In this document: piece after piece, positions 49,101 to 60,600 of the stretch | Layout: each line of letters opens with the position of its first letter | How positions within the stretch are numbered: the stretch's first letter is position 1 | NCBI RefSeq assembly: GCF_020497125.1 | Contig: NC_059082.1 | Span: forward strand, 19,767,965-19,831,964 | Reading direction: 5' to 3' | DNA length: 64,000 bases | From: Mauremys mutica | Taxonomy: Eukaryota; Chordata; Testudines; Geoemydidae | Position numbers and translations under genes: made by a program | The notes under the pieces: generated by a model | Told to the model about the DNA's origin: nothing | The model's database searches: none | The model's input: the letters and a program-made list of their open reading frames with translations, nothing else

Positions 49101-51035
49101 GTAAGTGCTTTAACCATGTTAACTTTTATTCTTAATATAACAGGAATCTGAAGTGTGTGAGAAGGAGGTCTCTCTATATATGGTGATAGAACAGAAATCC
49201 TCCTGGGAGATCTCCACGAAGCTCTCCTTCCGTTAATTGATAAGCATCAGCAGGAGGTTCCTGGGGAGAGCTGCCTTATTGGGTGCTCCGTGATAGCACC
49301 CTTTTCCGCGCGAGGCTGTCATGCGGTATTCAGGGAGCATTGCCTCCCCGAGCACGGCTGCATAGGTCCGTGGTTCGTGATAGATTTCACGCAGCATGCG
49401 CTCTCTATCTCCTTCAGTGCCCGTCCTCACGGTGATCTCGCTAGGAGACTCATGCATCTAAGTAGTGGAATTACTGTTATGGTGCGCCTGGTCCAAAGTA
49501 TTTTTAATAAATCCACGGACAGACGGCATAGCACAGACTCAGCACGCAGCTGCGTGACGAGCGTAACGGAAAGCCAAAGAATCAAATGGACGCTCATGGA
49601 GGGAGGGGGGAATGAGGACGCAAGGTATCCCACAGTTCCTGCTGTCTCCGAAAATCATTTGCATTCTTGGATGAGCTCCAAATGCTTCTAGGGTCAAACA
49701 CAGTGTCTGCGGTGGGTCAGAGCATAGTTCGGCAATTTGCGCACACACCCCACCCACCACCAGAAGTGAAAACAATCCTCTGTTGACTCTTTTACATGTC
49801 ACCCTATCTTTACTGAATGCTGCAGATAGACGCGATGGTGCAGCACTCAACACCAACATCCTTGCTCCCCCACGCTATGGATGGCTGATGGTACAAAAAG
49901 ATGGGTATCCGTCCTCATCATCAGCCTATTGGCACATGGGGCAGTGCAAAAGGGCTGGTAACCATGCCGACTAGCATCAGTAAGGTCGATCAAGGGCGCC
50001 TGTCCCTAATTTTTCATGGCGGATGGTGCAATATGGCTGGTAACCGTCCTCATCATTGCAACAGGGGGCTGAGCTCCATCAGCCCCCACCCTTCATTGTA
50101 AATAAAAGATTCAATTGCCCCTGGACTAGCAGAGGGATGATGGGCTCCTTCATCCACACTCCTTAATGTCCTGCCTGGACTATCATTGCAGCTGGAGGCT
50201 TCCTTCCACTCATTTCTCACAAACAAGTCACTGTGTCTTATTCCTGCATTCTTTATTACTTCATCACACAAGTGTTGGGACAATGGTATGGTAGCCCAGG
50301 AAGGCTGGGGTAAGAACGGAATGAACAGGTGGTGTTGTTGCAGGAGCACCCTCTGTGAATAGCATACAGCTCATAATTTATGCAGGATCGGACACAGAGC
50401 AGCTGTGCTCTCTGGTTCTATGATACAGTGGTTCTCTAGTACACTTGCCCATAATCTAGGCAGGACTGATTCTATTTTTAGATACCAAAAAGGAGGGATT
50501 GACTCAGGGAGTCATTCCCAATTTTTGCTTTTGCGCCCCTGGCTGCTCGGCCAGGGGCACTTATGACAGCACCAAATGGGGCAGTGCAAAAGGACAGGTA
50601 ACCATGCCCATCTTATTACCATCTTATTACCAATTTATGGTATGGTAGATGGTACAATATGGCTGGTAACCATCTCTGCTGTCATGCAAAAGCAAAAGCA
50701 TGCTGCTGTGTAGCGCTGCTGGCCCGCCTCTGTCAGCGGCATCTAGTACACATACGGTGACATACACAAAAGGCAAAACAGTGTCCATGGTTGCCACGCT
50801 ATGGCGTATGCCAGGGCAATTCTGGGAAAACGGGCTTGAAATGATTGTCTGCCGTTGCTTTCCCGGAGGAAGGAATGACTGGCGACATTTACCCAGAATC
50901 CACCGCGAAAATTATTTGTACCCCAGCAGGCACAGGGGTCTCAACCCAGAATTCACAGAGACAGCCTAGACTCAGTTAATTGTTCACAAAAATGTTTCTT
51001 TGCAAGGAATTCACTCCCTGTTTCCCATCTCACAG

Positions 51036-51409
51036 CTTCCACTGTCTCCAGATCTGCCACAGCATCCCCCTCGCAGAGGCTGGCAAAGATTAGGCGGCGA
51101 AAGAAAAAGACAAGGGACAAGATGTTCGAGGAACGTATGGGCTGCTACCTAGCAGAGGCGGACCAGCAGAGCCAGTGGAGGGAGACCGTCTCTCTGTGCC
51201 AGCGCTCACACAGCGAACGGGAGGAGCTGTGGTGTGAGGAAGACAAGCAGGCGACTGAAACGCTGCTTGGACTAGTGAGGGAGCAAACGGACACGCTCAG
51301 GCGCCTTGTGGATGTTCTGCAGGACCGCAGGAGGACAGAGACACCCTGCAGTGTATCTGCAACCGCACTCCCCTGCCACAAAGTCCCATACCCCCCTCAC
51401 CGAAAATAA
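51036..51409 (+). pseudogene. Myb/SANT-like protein of Harbinger, last exon
   Basis: The acceptor CCCATCTCACAG at 51024-51035 joins in frame with the donor at 49100. The exon reads SPSQRLAKIRRRKKKTRDKM, a basic nuclear-localisation-like run, then a charged helical stretch (EERMGCYLAEADQQSQWRET, ETLLGLVREQTDTLRRLVDV) and stops at 51409. This exon is intact. It resembles the coiled C-terminus of the Myb/SANT partner of turtle Harbinger elements. Confidence 0.7.
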
Positions 51410-52333
51410 TCAGGAGGAGGGGCGGCCGGGGACGTGAATACTGTCACTGCACCACAGCACAGTGCTCAAGTACCCAAAAGCTCTCATACCCTACATTTGC
51501 CGAAGTCCTTCACTTCCAGACTCACAGTAGTCCCAATCCCAGTCCCATCCCCTAACTGTCTACTTAATTAATAAAAATGCTTTGCTGTTAATTACTGTTT
51601 CCGTTATGTTTTTTCAAAGAAGACTGTGTTTGAATGGGGGGCGTGGGGAAGGGGGTGGCTAATTGCATAGGACAGTCACCTTTCCCAGGGTACAGACACG
51701 GGGGCAGGATCAGCAGCGGGTCACACACACGGTGCAGTCAGTAGGCACCCTGGTCGTTATGGGAGGTGGTTTCCAGGATCTGTGTGGGCGGGGGAGATGT
51801 GACTTTGCAGCGGGGGAGGGCGGTTACAGATCTTATACAGCGGTCCTTGTCCTGGACCGCTGAGTCACGCAGCTGAGGAATCTGTATCCGTCCTCCTCCA
51901 CCACAAGGTCACATATCTGCCCGCACACAGAATTCCATAAAGAGGGATGGCAGGCTCCGTTGAAAGAAGCATTCCGGCACTGCGGACCGCTCTAGGAGCA
52001 GGAGCCTGTCATTCCTTGAGTTTAGAGGCGGTCTTTACATCACCGCACACCCTACCCAGCACAGTCTGCATCCCAGTTTCAACCCTTTCACGAAAAGTCA
52101 TGAATAAAGAAACCTTTGTTAAGTAATAATGGGACATGTATTTTATTTTTACACGTGTGCTGGAAGTGGGGGTAACGGGGTGAACGGGGTATGTAACCGA
52201 AGAGGAGAGTCAACAGTCAGTGGGTAAAGAAACAGGGGCAGGTTCAGCTTCTCTGTAAAGAAACTGAACAGTCACAGGTCACGCTGCTCGCTGCTCGCTG
52301 GTATTTGAAGAGTTCCTTGTCGCTGTCCCAGGC

Positions 52334-52582
52334 GCCTGTATAGGGCTTCATGAGCAAGTGCATTAGCGGGCAGGCTGGGTCCCCGAGGATGACTATAGGC
52401 ATCTGCACATCCACAACAGTTATTTCGTGGTCCGGGAAGAAACTACCTTCCTGCAGGCGTCTGAGCAGCCCACAGTTCCTGAAAACACACGCATCATGAA
52501 CCTTGCCCGGCCACCCGACGTTGATGTTTGTAAAACGTCCCCTATGGTCCCCCAGTGCTTGCAGCACCATTGAAAAGTAGCC
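52334..52582 (-). pseudogene. HARBI1-like nuclease, central fragment
   Basis: The minus strand reads GYFSMVLQALGDHRGRFTNI, NVGWPGKVHDACVFRNCGLL, then MPIVILGDPACPL and MKPYTG. This is the middle of the DDE superfamily 4 nuclease of PIF/Harbinger. The second catalytic Asp is present (Gly-Asp-Pro). The region with the first Asp (usually Gly-Ala-Ile-Asp-Gly-Thr) and the final Glu region are missing, and the frame ends after YTGAWDSDKELFKY. About 85 of an expected 350-400 residues remain. Confidence 0.8.
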
Positions 52583-54630
52583 CAATTTCTCATCAGCTGA
52601 CTGTGGAAGACGTGGACGATAAAGTGCGAGGAGGAGAAAACGGCGATGATCGCAGCGGGCTCCATGCTTGCAGTGCTGTGGCGTCCGCGCTGTCACTGAC
52701 CAGAAAAGTGCACGAACAGATTGCCCGCTGGCGCTTTCAAGGAGGGAGGGAGGGAGGTTGTGATTGACGGTTCAATGACGACACTTACCCAAAACCACCC
52801 TCGACACATTTCTCCCCCCAGCAGGCATTGGGGGCTCTACCCAGCATTCCAATGGGCAGCGGGGACTGCGGGAACTGTGGGATAGCTTCCCACAGTGCAC
52901 CGCTTCCAAAGTCGACGCTGGCCCCGTGAATGTGGACTCAGAAATTCGAATTAGTGTATTTAGTATGGATACACAAATTCGACTTCATAAGGTCGAATCC
53001 ACAAATTCGAACTAAGTTGATTCGAAATAGTCTTGTAGTGTAGACAAGGCCTTAGTCTCCTGGCTGGTATGAAACAGTGGCAGACACTCTGCTCCCCCTT
53101 TGAAGAGTCTACTCCCAGCAGTGGCACCAGATTTTCAGAGTCTTTGCTAGCATTGTACTTGGTCACTGCATTTCTAGTCTGGAATGTATGACCTAGTTCT
53201 AACCAAGGTTACGGTTTCAGCTCTCATGCTTAGAATTCACTAACTTTATTTTTTCATTTGTGTCTTCAAGTCCAACATTAATTGAATTCAATCTTTACAG
53301 CAATTTGGAAAGGTTAACATTAAAAGGAACAACATAGCTTGCCACATGATGTACAATCTGCTATGATTTCAAGCTCAACTATACACAACAGTACCATTTA
53401 ATGGGCCCTTGTGAGAAAGGCAACATTAAAATACTTGTAGACAGTTAACACCAAGATGGGGAGGGTGGTTAGTTAGGGTGGTACAGAGGGTTTAAGTAGA
53501 AGCAATGAGATGAGATTAAGATAGAGGAAATTCAGGCTGGATATCAGAGATCTATCAGATTGTGGAATAGTCTCCTAGAGGAAGAGGTGAAAGCCCATCA
53601 CTCATGACTTTTGAACACACAAAAAAAGCTAAGCTATTGGAACAACAGAAGAGAAAATGTTTGTCTGGAGTGATAAGAAACATGCCATTGCTGGGTTCAT
53701 TTAAATTTGTTTTCTGGATAAGCCCCCCAAAAATCAGGGATGACAATCAGTGTGTCTAAGTTGTTGTTGTCTGTCATAGGAAGTAGATTTGAAGTCCTTT
53801 TATCTCCAAAATAAACATCTATCAGATTTTTTTTGTACCTTTCATTCTTTATATGACAAAGCAAAACAGTAAAAATTATATGGTTACATTTCCTGGCTGT
53901 TGGGATAAAGGAAAATTATGACTTCTTGGAGTGCACAATGCTAATTTTTGAAACCTCCTCAAACGGGAAATACAAGAGAAGTTGGCTTTTTATTTGCTAA
54001 GTGTCACAGAGGCATAAGTCCTTGCCAAGCTTGATTCAATATAGTTTAAATAAAAAGGGGGGAACCCATTTGTAAAATGAACAATGACACTACAAAGATT
54101 TGACGTTTTAAAGCTACTCTGAAAATTACATCAATACTGAAACCATTTCTTAGGACTCTTTTGAGCAATTTGATTCTTGTTTTAGCTGCAGTGGTTTTTG
54201 CATTTCTGTAGCTTACCAGTTACAGATCTAAACTCTTATTTAGAGGATACTCAGTCTGAGCCTGAAACTGCAAGGTACTGAGGGTCTCTAAGAAGTTGAT
54301 CGGCTTCCCCAACACTCACTGAAGTCTATGGTACCTTGCAGGAGCAGAGCCATTATTCCTTTCTCTATCCTCTTGCTACTGGCTTTGGTCATAGCTGGGG
54401 AAATTGAAGAACACCTGGTACACATAAACAGTGCATTAGAATACTGTCCTCCCACAATGATTCAGGTGCAGGTAAGAACCTCTGCAGTCAAGGAGGAGGA
54501 AGTAGAATTTCCCCCTCATTGCTAAAGTGAAGCTTATGAGTTTTATTTGCAGGTCATCTTTAAAACTCAAACTTAAGGAAGCACAGTATACTGGAAAGTG
54601 ATGTCCATGTATACAAATAGAAGGACTGAC

Positions 54631-54869
54631 AATGTCTACACAGCATTTTGGAGCAAGCGAGAGTGAGCCTCCCAGACGGGGTTGACAGACTTGGGAGACT
54701 CCCTCTTGTTTGCTCCAAAATGCAGCCCAAACTCCAGTCCAAGCCACAAGTTAAAAACAGTGTCTATACGGCTATTTTTAGAGCACTAGCATGAGCCCTG
54801 CTAGACCATGTCTGTTGACACTGGCTGAGCAGCTCGCTCCCACTTGCTCCAAAATGCTGTGTAGACATA
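54631..54869. mobile_element. Miniature element with long inverted ends
   Basis: The inverted arms start TGTCTACACAGCATTTTGGA on the left and end TCCAAAATGCTGTGTAGACA on the right. About 25 bases match perfectly. The TGTCTACAC start resembles Harbinger-type miniature elements of this window. No clear target duplication was found. Confidence 0.65.
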
Positions 54870-55664
54870 CTCAATGTGGACAAAAGCGCTACAATGACAT
54901 CACTCAGTAGGTTCGTCATGGCACACCCAAATCAGCCCGCTTATTGACACATACTTCTGCCCTTGCCACATGCACAGCTAAGGCACTTTACTCATGCACA
55001 CACCATCCAATATATTTGACCTGTCACTAGCAATTTTTCTGTTTATGACACGGATTGATCAAATCATACTTTATCTCTCTTTAATCCATGATGACACTGT
55101 CAGAGAATGCTTGGGAAAATTAACCTCTGCTGCAAGGTTAGATTCCAGAATTCATATATCTGTATATAAAGTACAGAGGAGCTTGCTTGTACAGTGAGAA
55201 ATGTCCATGTGGTTGAGGGTTTGTTGGGTTTTTTTGTTGGTTTTTTTTATCTTAAATGCTATTTAAATCTTGTTTCTTCTGGACAATTTGGCTCTCTGCA
55301 GCAGGATTTCATCACCTTGTCTACTGAAGCTTCAGTCTGTTATCTCAAGTTTAGGAACCCTTTACTAATGACTCTTTGATTTCCTGAATACAAGGCTTTC
55401 CTACTGTGCCATGAGATGGATACCCAGCTGATGGCTATTATCCTGTAGTATTTCCCCAATCCCTTTGAAGTTTGGTCAGGATAGTCTCTATCCTCATATT
55501 CTTTACTATAGTGGCATTAGACTAGTGAAACCTCAAAAGGTTGCACAGTTTTTGAATAGTCCTTTGGTCCAACTGATATCAAAGTACACCTTGTCAGCAG
55601 AGAAGCTTTTACAGTCTGAAAAGGTAACTCTTTGCAACTTGTTCTGTTATCACTTTCCTAAAAG

Positions 55665-55691
55665 TTAATACTTACGAGTACAAAGGGTTTG
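55665..55691 (-). repeat. Orphan copy of the GALK2 exon 3 end and splice donor
   Basis: The bases are identical to 56875-56901. On the minus strand it carries the last 16 exon bases (ending TTTGTACTC) followed by GTAAGTATTAA, so it is a complete 5' splice site consensus without an exon behind it. Confidence 0.9.
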
Positions 55692-56874
55692 AAACACTGT
55701 GAAACATTTCAGCAGTCTGTAAACTCAAGGTTGAGCTAAGAAAGGGTAACTCTATGGAGACTTGTGGTTATCCCTCATTAGCAAAGGGCACATGCCTTTC
55801 ATTCAGCATATGCATAAACCCTAGCTCTGTGATAGATTGGTAAAAAAAAGACACAGCAGCTCAAAGGCAATTGTTGATAGCAAAATGCTCAAAAGTGTTG
55901 AAAGATATATTCCTTTTTGCTTTTAACCAGGAGGGCCACAGTGAAGCGGAGATGCTGTCTGTTGTATGCAGAAAGCTCTCCTAAGCCAAAACCATATGAG
56001 TTCAAATAGAAGCCAAAAGAGCTACAAAAATATATTGATTGTGCATGCTATTTTAATTCAAGAACTATAATTCTAGGTTTAGTTTCAATTGTACTTGTTT
56101 TAATAGGGGGCTATTTAAGTTCTTATTTGCTGTGCCAAGCCCTGGCTCAAAAACCAGTCTAGTCAAAGTGCTTAATTTTTCTGTCACTGCTTCATTCAGC
56201 ACCTATCAAAACAGCTTTTCCCCTGCAAATATAACATGGCCCTAGAAGTCATGTAGCATCTGAATGTAAGGAGAGTGGTAATCAACTTAAACAACAGGCC
56301 TATTTTAATTCTGGAATCCCTCCCTCTCAACAGTCAAACCTGCAATGAAAAGGTTTCTGAATTTTGTAGGTCAAAGCGGCCTTCTGAGAGAAGTGCTGTG
56401 CTGGGGAAACCTGAACAGAGAGGTGGAGGAGAGAAGCAGTAAACCTCACCCTCTCAGACAGTATATATAGCGTAACTAGAACCAGTGACATTCCATCTGA
56501 TTAGATTTTGTACCACTGAGAAAATTGTTGTAGTATTTATAGAAATTCACATACACCTTTGCTATACCATTTTATACAATTAATCTCTAAGTATATCATC
56601 GCATGCTGTGAGCCTGTCAGATTTCACAAGCTAAACAGGGTCAGATTGGGCCAGTGTCGAAGGGAACATTTCAAGCAGCACCTGGTTTCTAAAGGAAGTA
56701 CTGTTGGTGCTTCAGTAGGTGGCACTCTGCCCTTTGAGGATCTGTCTGCATACAGATGTTACACTTCTGAAGACACTTACACTGGTTTAAACTTGGCTTT
56801 TATAACTTTTATCTTGCAACTGTGGTGCAATTAGATGATGAGTGCATTATAAATTAGTATAAGAAATAAATAAA
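55692..56874 (+). mobile_element. 1.18 kb insertion at the GALK2 exon 3 donor
   Basis: It is flanked by an identical 27-base sequence (55665-55691 and 56875-56901) that spans the exon 3 splice donor. The right end has an A-rich tail (AAGAAATAAATAAA) and a 5S rRNA-like segment near 56605. The left 850 bases are not recognised. The layout fits target-primed insertion of a transcript in plus orientation. Confidence 0.7.
56590..56874 (+). repeat. 5S rRNA-derived SINE-like segment
   Basis: AAGCTAAACAGGGTC (56628-56642) and neighbouring bases match the 5S rRNA internal promoter (AAGCTAAGCAGGGTC). A body with GGTGCTTCAGTAGGTGGCAC follows, then an A-rich end. This fits a 5S-derived SINE rather than a 5S gene, because the rest of 5S is lost. 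Confidence 0.55.
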
Positions 56875-56885
56875 TTAATACTTAC

Positions 56886-57009
56886 GAGTACAAAGGGTTT
56901 GTATTGGCTAGTTGGACAACTTGAGTGTTTACAGGTTCAACAGCTATAAGTATGTCTTGTTCTATAGCCATAGGGAGCACAGCATATCCACAGTAGTCTA
57001 TATGTTCTC
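56886..57009 (-). CDS. GALK2: GALK2 coding exon 3 (sugar-binding motif, second part)
   Basis: This 124-base exon completes Gly48 and encodes residues 49-88, beginning [18 protein letters not shown] and ending LANTNPLY, with two bases of codon 89. Glu49, His50 and Asp52 are the expected sugar contacts of the signature. The acceptor is TTTTCTAG and the donor is TC|GTAAGTAT. The donor and the last exon bases lie inside a 27-bp sequence that is repeated 1.2 kb further into the intron (55665-55691), a mark of an insertion across this exon boundary. A CR1 LINE starts about 75 bases upstream of the exon. Confidence 0.95.
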
Positions 57010-57082
57010 CTAGAAAACAACAACATAATAACAGAAAATTAACAGCATTTTGGAATAATCTTTGATTAAGAACACTTTACTA

Positions 57083-58968
57083 GATGCCCCAAAAGCCCAC
57101 AATTGAGGACGAAGGCCATATGGATTAAAAAAATGACCTAGATTACAAGGAAAATGAAGGAAGTGATAAAAAACAATAATGAAACCTATAACTAATACAA
57201 GTTGTTAGTCATGAATATAAATCAGAAGCTAAGAATTGTAGATAACAGTTAAGGGAAGCAAAGGGACACACAGAGAAATCTGGGGCTAGCAGAGGTAAGG
57301 ACAATAAGGAGTTTTTAAGTATATTGGGAACAAAAAGAATCCTGACAATAGTATTGGTCCATTACTAGATGGAAATGGTAGAATTATTAATAATAATGCA
57401 GAAAAGACAGAAGTATTCAATAAATATTTCTGTTCTGCATTTGGGAAAATAACAGATAATGATAAAATTCTTTCCATTCCACTAGTATCTCAGGAGGATG
57501 TTAAACAGCAGCTACTAAAGTTAGACATTTTAAAATCATTAAATCCAGATAACTTGCATCAAAGAATTGTAAAAGAGGAGCTCGCTGAACCATTAATGTT
57601 GATTTTCAGTAAGTCTTGGAACACTGGGGAAGTTCCAGAAGACTGGAAGAAAAGAAAGCTAATGTTGTGCCAACATTATAAGCATGTCAGTCTGACATTG
57701 ATCCTGGGCAAGATAATGGAGCAGCTGATACAGGACTCAGTTAATAAAGAATTAAAGGAGGGTAATATATATAATGCCAATCAACATGGGTTTATGGAAA
57801 ATAGATCCTGTCAAACTAAACTGGTATCTTTTTTTGAGGAGATTACAAGTTTGTTTGATAATGATAATATAATAGACTTCTGTAAGATGTTTTACTTGTA
57901 CTAAATGACATTTGATGGAAACAAAAGTAGAATGATATAAAATTAACATGACACCATTAAATGGATTAAAATTTGGCTAAATGGTAGATCTCAAAATATA
58001 ATTGTCTACGGAGAATCATCGTCAAGTAGGTGTATTTCTGGTGGGCTTTCAGTAATCTGTTCTTGCCCCTGTGCCATTTGACATTTTTATCAGTGACCAG
58101 GAAGAAAACATAAAATCATCACTGATAAAGTTTGAAAATTATACAAAAATTGGGGGGAGTGGTAAATAATGAAAAGGACAGGTCACTAATACAGAGTGAT
58201 CTGGATTGCTTGGTAAACTTGGCACAAGCAAACAATATGTGTTTTAATTCAGCAAAACATAAATGTGTACATCTAGAAACAAAGAATGTACGCCATCCTT
58301 ACAGGAAGCGAGAAGCAGTAACTCTGAAAAAAAATTGAGGGTCATGGTGGATAATCTTTTGAACATGAGCTCCCAGTGTGATTCTGTGGCCAAAAGGACT
58401 AATGCAATCTTGGGATGCATAAACAGGGGAATCTCAAGTCAGAGTAGAGAGGTTATTTTACTTCTGGCACTGGTGCAACTACTGCTGAAATATTGTGTCC
58501 AGCTCTGATGTCCACAGTTCAAGCAGGATGTTGATCAATTGGAGAGGGTTCAGAGAATAGCCACGAGAACGCTTAAAGGATTAGAAAACCAGCCTTATAA
58601 TGATAGACTCAAGGTGCTCAGTCTATTTAGCTGAACAAAGAGAAGGTTAAGGGGTGACTTGTTTACATGGGGAACAAACATTTAATAATGGGCTTTTCAA
58701 TCTAGCAGAGAGAAAGGTATAACATGATCCAATGGCTGAAGTTGAAGCTAGACACATTTGGATTGGAAATAAGGTGAACATTTTTAATAGTAATGTCATG
58801 GTGTCAAGGTGAATTCTCTATCACTGGCAATATTGAAATCAAGATTGGATTTTTTTTAAAAGCTATATTTAAGGAATTATTTTAGGGAAGTTCTAGGGCT
58901 TGTATAATATAGAAGTTCAGACTAGATGATAACAAAGGCCCCTTCAGGCTTTGGAATCTATGACTCAG
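57083..58968 (+). mobile_element. CR1 LINE, 5'-truncated, plus strand
   Basis: The plus strand reads GPLLDGNGRIINNNAEKTEV and NKYFCSAFGKITDNDKIL, then EVPEDWKK, and in another frame GKIMEQLIQDSVNKELKEGN, all CR1 reverse transcriptase features. Later come INRGISSQSREVILLLALVQ and the 3' end near 58968 (GGAATCTATGACTC). Many stops and frameshifts are present. It is oriented opposite to GALK2. Confidence 0.88.
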
Positions 58969-59038
58969 CAGCAAAAGAAGAAACATCCTTGATTCTAATG
59001 GCCAGTGTAGGAGTGCAGAATTGCTTTATGTCCTAGAC

Positions 59039-59370
59039 CAGGGTTTCTCAAACAGGGGTCGCCGCTTGTGTAGGGAAAGCCCCTGGCGGGCAGGGCTGGT
59101 GTGTTTACCTGCCCTGTCTGCAGGTCTGGCCAATCGCGGCTCCCACTGGCCGCGGATCACTGCTCCAGGCCAATGGGAGCTGCTGGAAGCGGCATGGGCC
59201 GAGGGACTCCACTGCTTCCAGCTGCTCCCATTGGCCCGGAGCAGCGATCCACAGCCAGTGGGAGCCGCGATCGGCCAGACCTACGGACAAGGCAGGTAAA
59301 CACACTGGCCCAGCCCGGCCCACCAGGGGCTTTCCCTACACAAGCGGCGACCCCTCTTTGAGAAACCCTG
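59039..59370. mobile_element. Palindromic hAT element with intact target duplication
   Basis: The ends are CAGGGTTTCTCAAACAGGGG and its near-complement ending TTTGAGAAACCCTG. They are flanked by a perfect 8-bp TCCTAGAC (59031-59038, 59371-59378). Both halves are inverted copies over most of the length. The 332-base element has no coding capacity of its own; open frames in it are mirror images. Confidence 0.9.
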
Positions 59371-60004
59371 TCCTAGACAATTTTTGCCAATCATTTCAGA
59401 ATATACTTTACAGCTCTTATTGTTAAAATCCCAACTGATAGACTGTTCTGCACTTCTTAAATTTTATACTAATGCACCAAAGCTTTACATTTCTATAATG
59501 TTTTTTGTAACCTTCATTTCTTTTTAAATCTTTATGTTCTTTAACAAAACTACAAGGTGATAGATGGACTGTTATCTGGCAGTTAGAGCAGGAAGACTAT
59601 TTGTGCTTGATATGTAACTGGTAAAATTAGCAAGACAAGCAAGTTAAATTATTTCCATTTCACCTGTGGTTAGCATACCGCAAAGATAAATGCAATACAT
59701 AATTCCCCTTCCCGTGACATCTTCTGCTCATCTGAATGATTCATCACTCACGGCATAAGGCTCATGCAGGAATTCATTTTTCATACCATATCTGGACTTC
59801 TCCCAGGAAAATACTAATATTTAAATCATCATTCATACAATTGTTCATAACATACAAAATAAAGAAAATGGACATAGCAAGTACCTTCTCTTCAGGCAAC
59901 ATCTGTTCCCCACTTTAATTATATATGACAGATGTGCATAGAAACATCAAGGTGTAAATTTTAATTGACTGCACAGCAGGCTAATTAATGTTTGTAATGT
60001 GTAT

Positions 60005-60600
60005 GTGATGGCTGTACAACCCCCACACTGGGCCCAAAGGGGTTAAAGGACAATACTGGCCTCACGTAGACCTGTCCCTCCAGACCTGTAAAGCATGCTC
60101 TAGCTGGAGAGGAAGCTTAAAAAGGAGCAACACAACTCAGTCAGTGAGAGGCTGGGGAGGAAGAATCTGAAGGCTCCTGGACAAGGGTGCTGAAAAAGCC
60201 TCCCTATGGGGAATAACGGCACGCTGAGTCCAGTTGGGACTGACAGTTTAGTTGTCTTTTGTTTTGTTATGTTATATTGGCGCCTTGGAGGAGAGACAGA
60301 TGGTAGGAGGTGACGCAGAGAGGGTAACTTGGAGGGCACTCCATGGTGCTGGACACTGCTGAATCTCATAGGGCTCTGGGTAGGAGCCGGTGCAGTGGGA
60401 AAGCCCAAGGTCTCCTACCCTGCTGCAGGTGAGGCATAAGCCACATTCCACTCTCACTCCCGCTCTGATAAGAAAAGGGCAAGGACATTGCAACCTGAGG
60501 GGAAACTAAACCCACCCTCAGGTGAAGAACTGGACAGAAAGGCCTTCGTACTGAGAGGCGATACTGGGTGCACTACCTGCTAGACCACCTGGCCCTCTGA
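60005..60600. repeat. Possible long dispersed repeat, class unknown
   Basis: The sequence GGCCCAAAGGGGTTAAAGGA and the later GTTTTGTTATGTTATATTGG stand out in composition from the AT-rich intron and resemble long turtle repeats. A similar style (GACAGGAAGGGGTTAAGGAG) occurs at 12560-13130. No long terminal repeats or coding were found. Confidence 0.3.

Larger units (their letters stand above)
48185..53051 (+). mobile_element. PIF/Harbinger transposon, 4.87 kb, inactive
   Basis: The left end GGCCTGGTCTACACTAGGAC and the right end, whose reverse complement is GGCCTTGTCTACACTACAAG, are flanked by TTA on both sides (48182-48184, 53052-53054). Each end is followed by clusters of TTCGAA and AATTCGAA. 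It carries two convergent genes: a Myb/SANT-like DNA-binding protein in two exons on the plus strand and a HARBI1-like nuclease remnant on the minus strand. Between them are repeated ATGGTACAATATGGCTGGTA-type segments near 49890, 50025 and 50645. Both genes are broken, so it cannot move on its own, though its ends look complete. Confidence 0.88.
44278..56885 (-). other. GALK2: GALK2 intron 3 (12.6 kb)
   Basis: This intron contains hAT-like elements (44887-45773), a hairpin repeat dimer (46570-46810), a miniature Harbinger element (46939-47178), half of a palindromic hAT element (about 47890-48057), the 4.87 kb Harbinger transposon (48185-53051), a miniature element (54631-54869) and the 1.18 kb insertion that ends at the exon 3 donor (55692-56874). 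The stretches 44280-44885, 47185-47885, 53055-54625 and 54875-55660 show nothing assignable. Confidence 0.6.

Noticed and set aside
56605..56660. 5S rRNA gene
   Set aside because: Only the internal promoter region resembles 5S; the remaining sequence has diverged, so it is at best a derived repeat.
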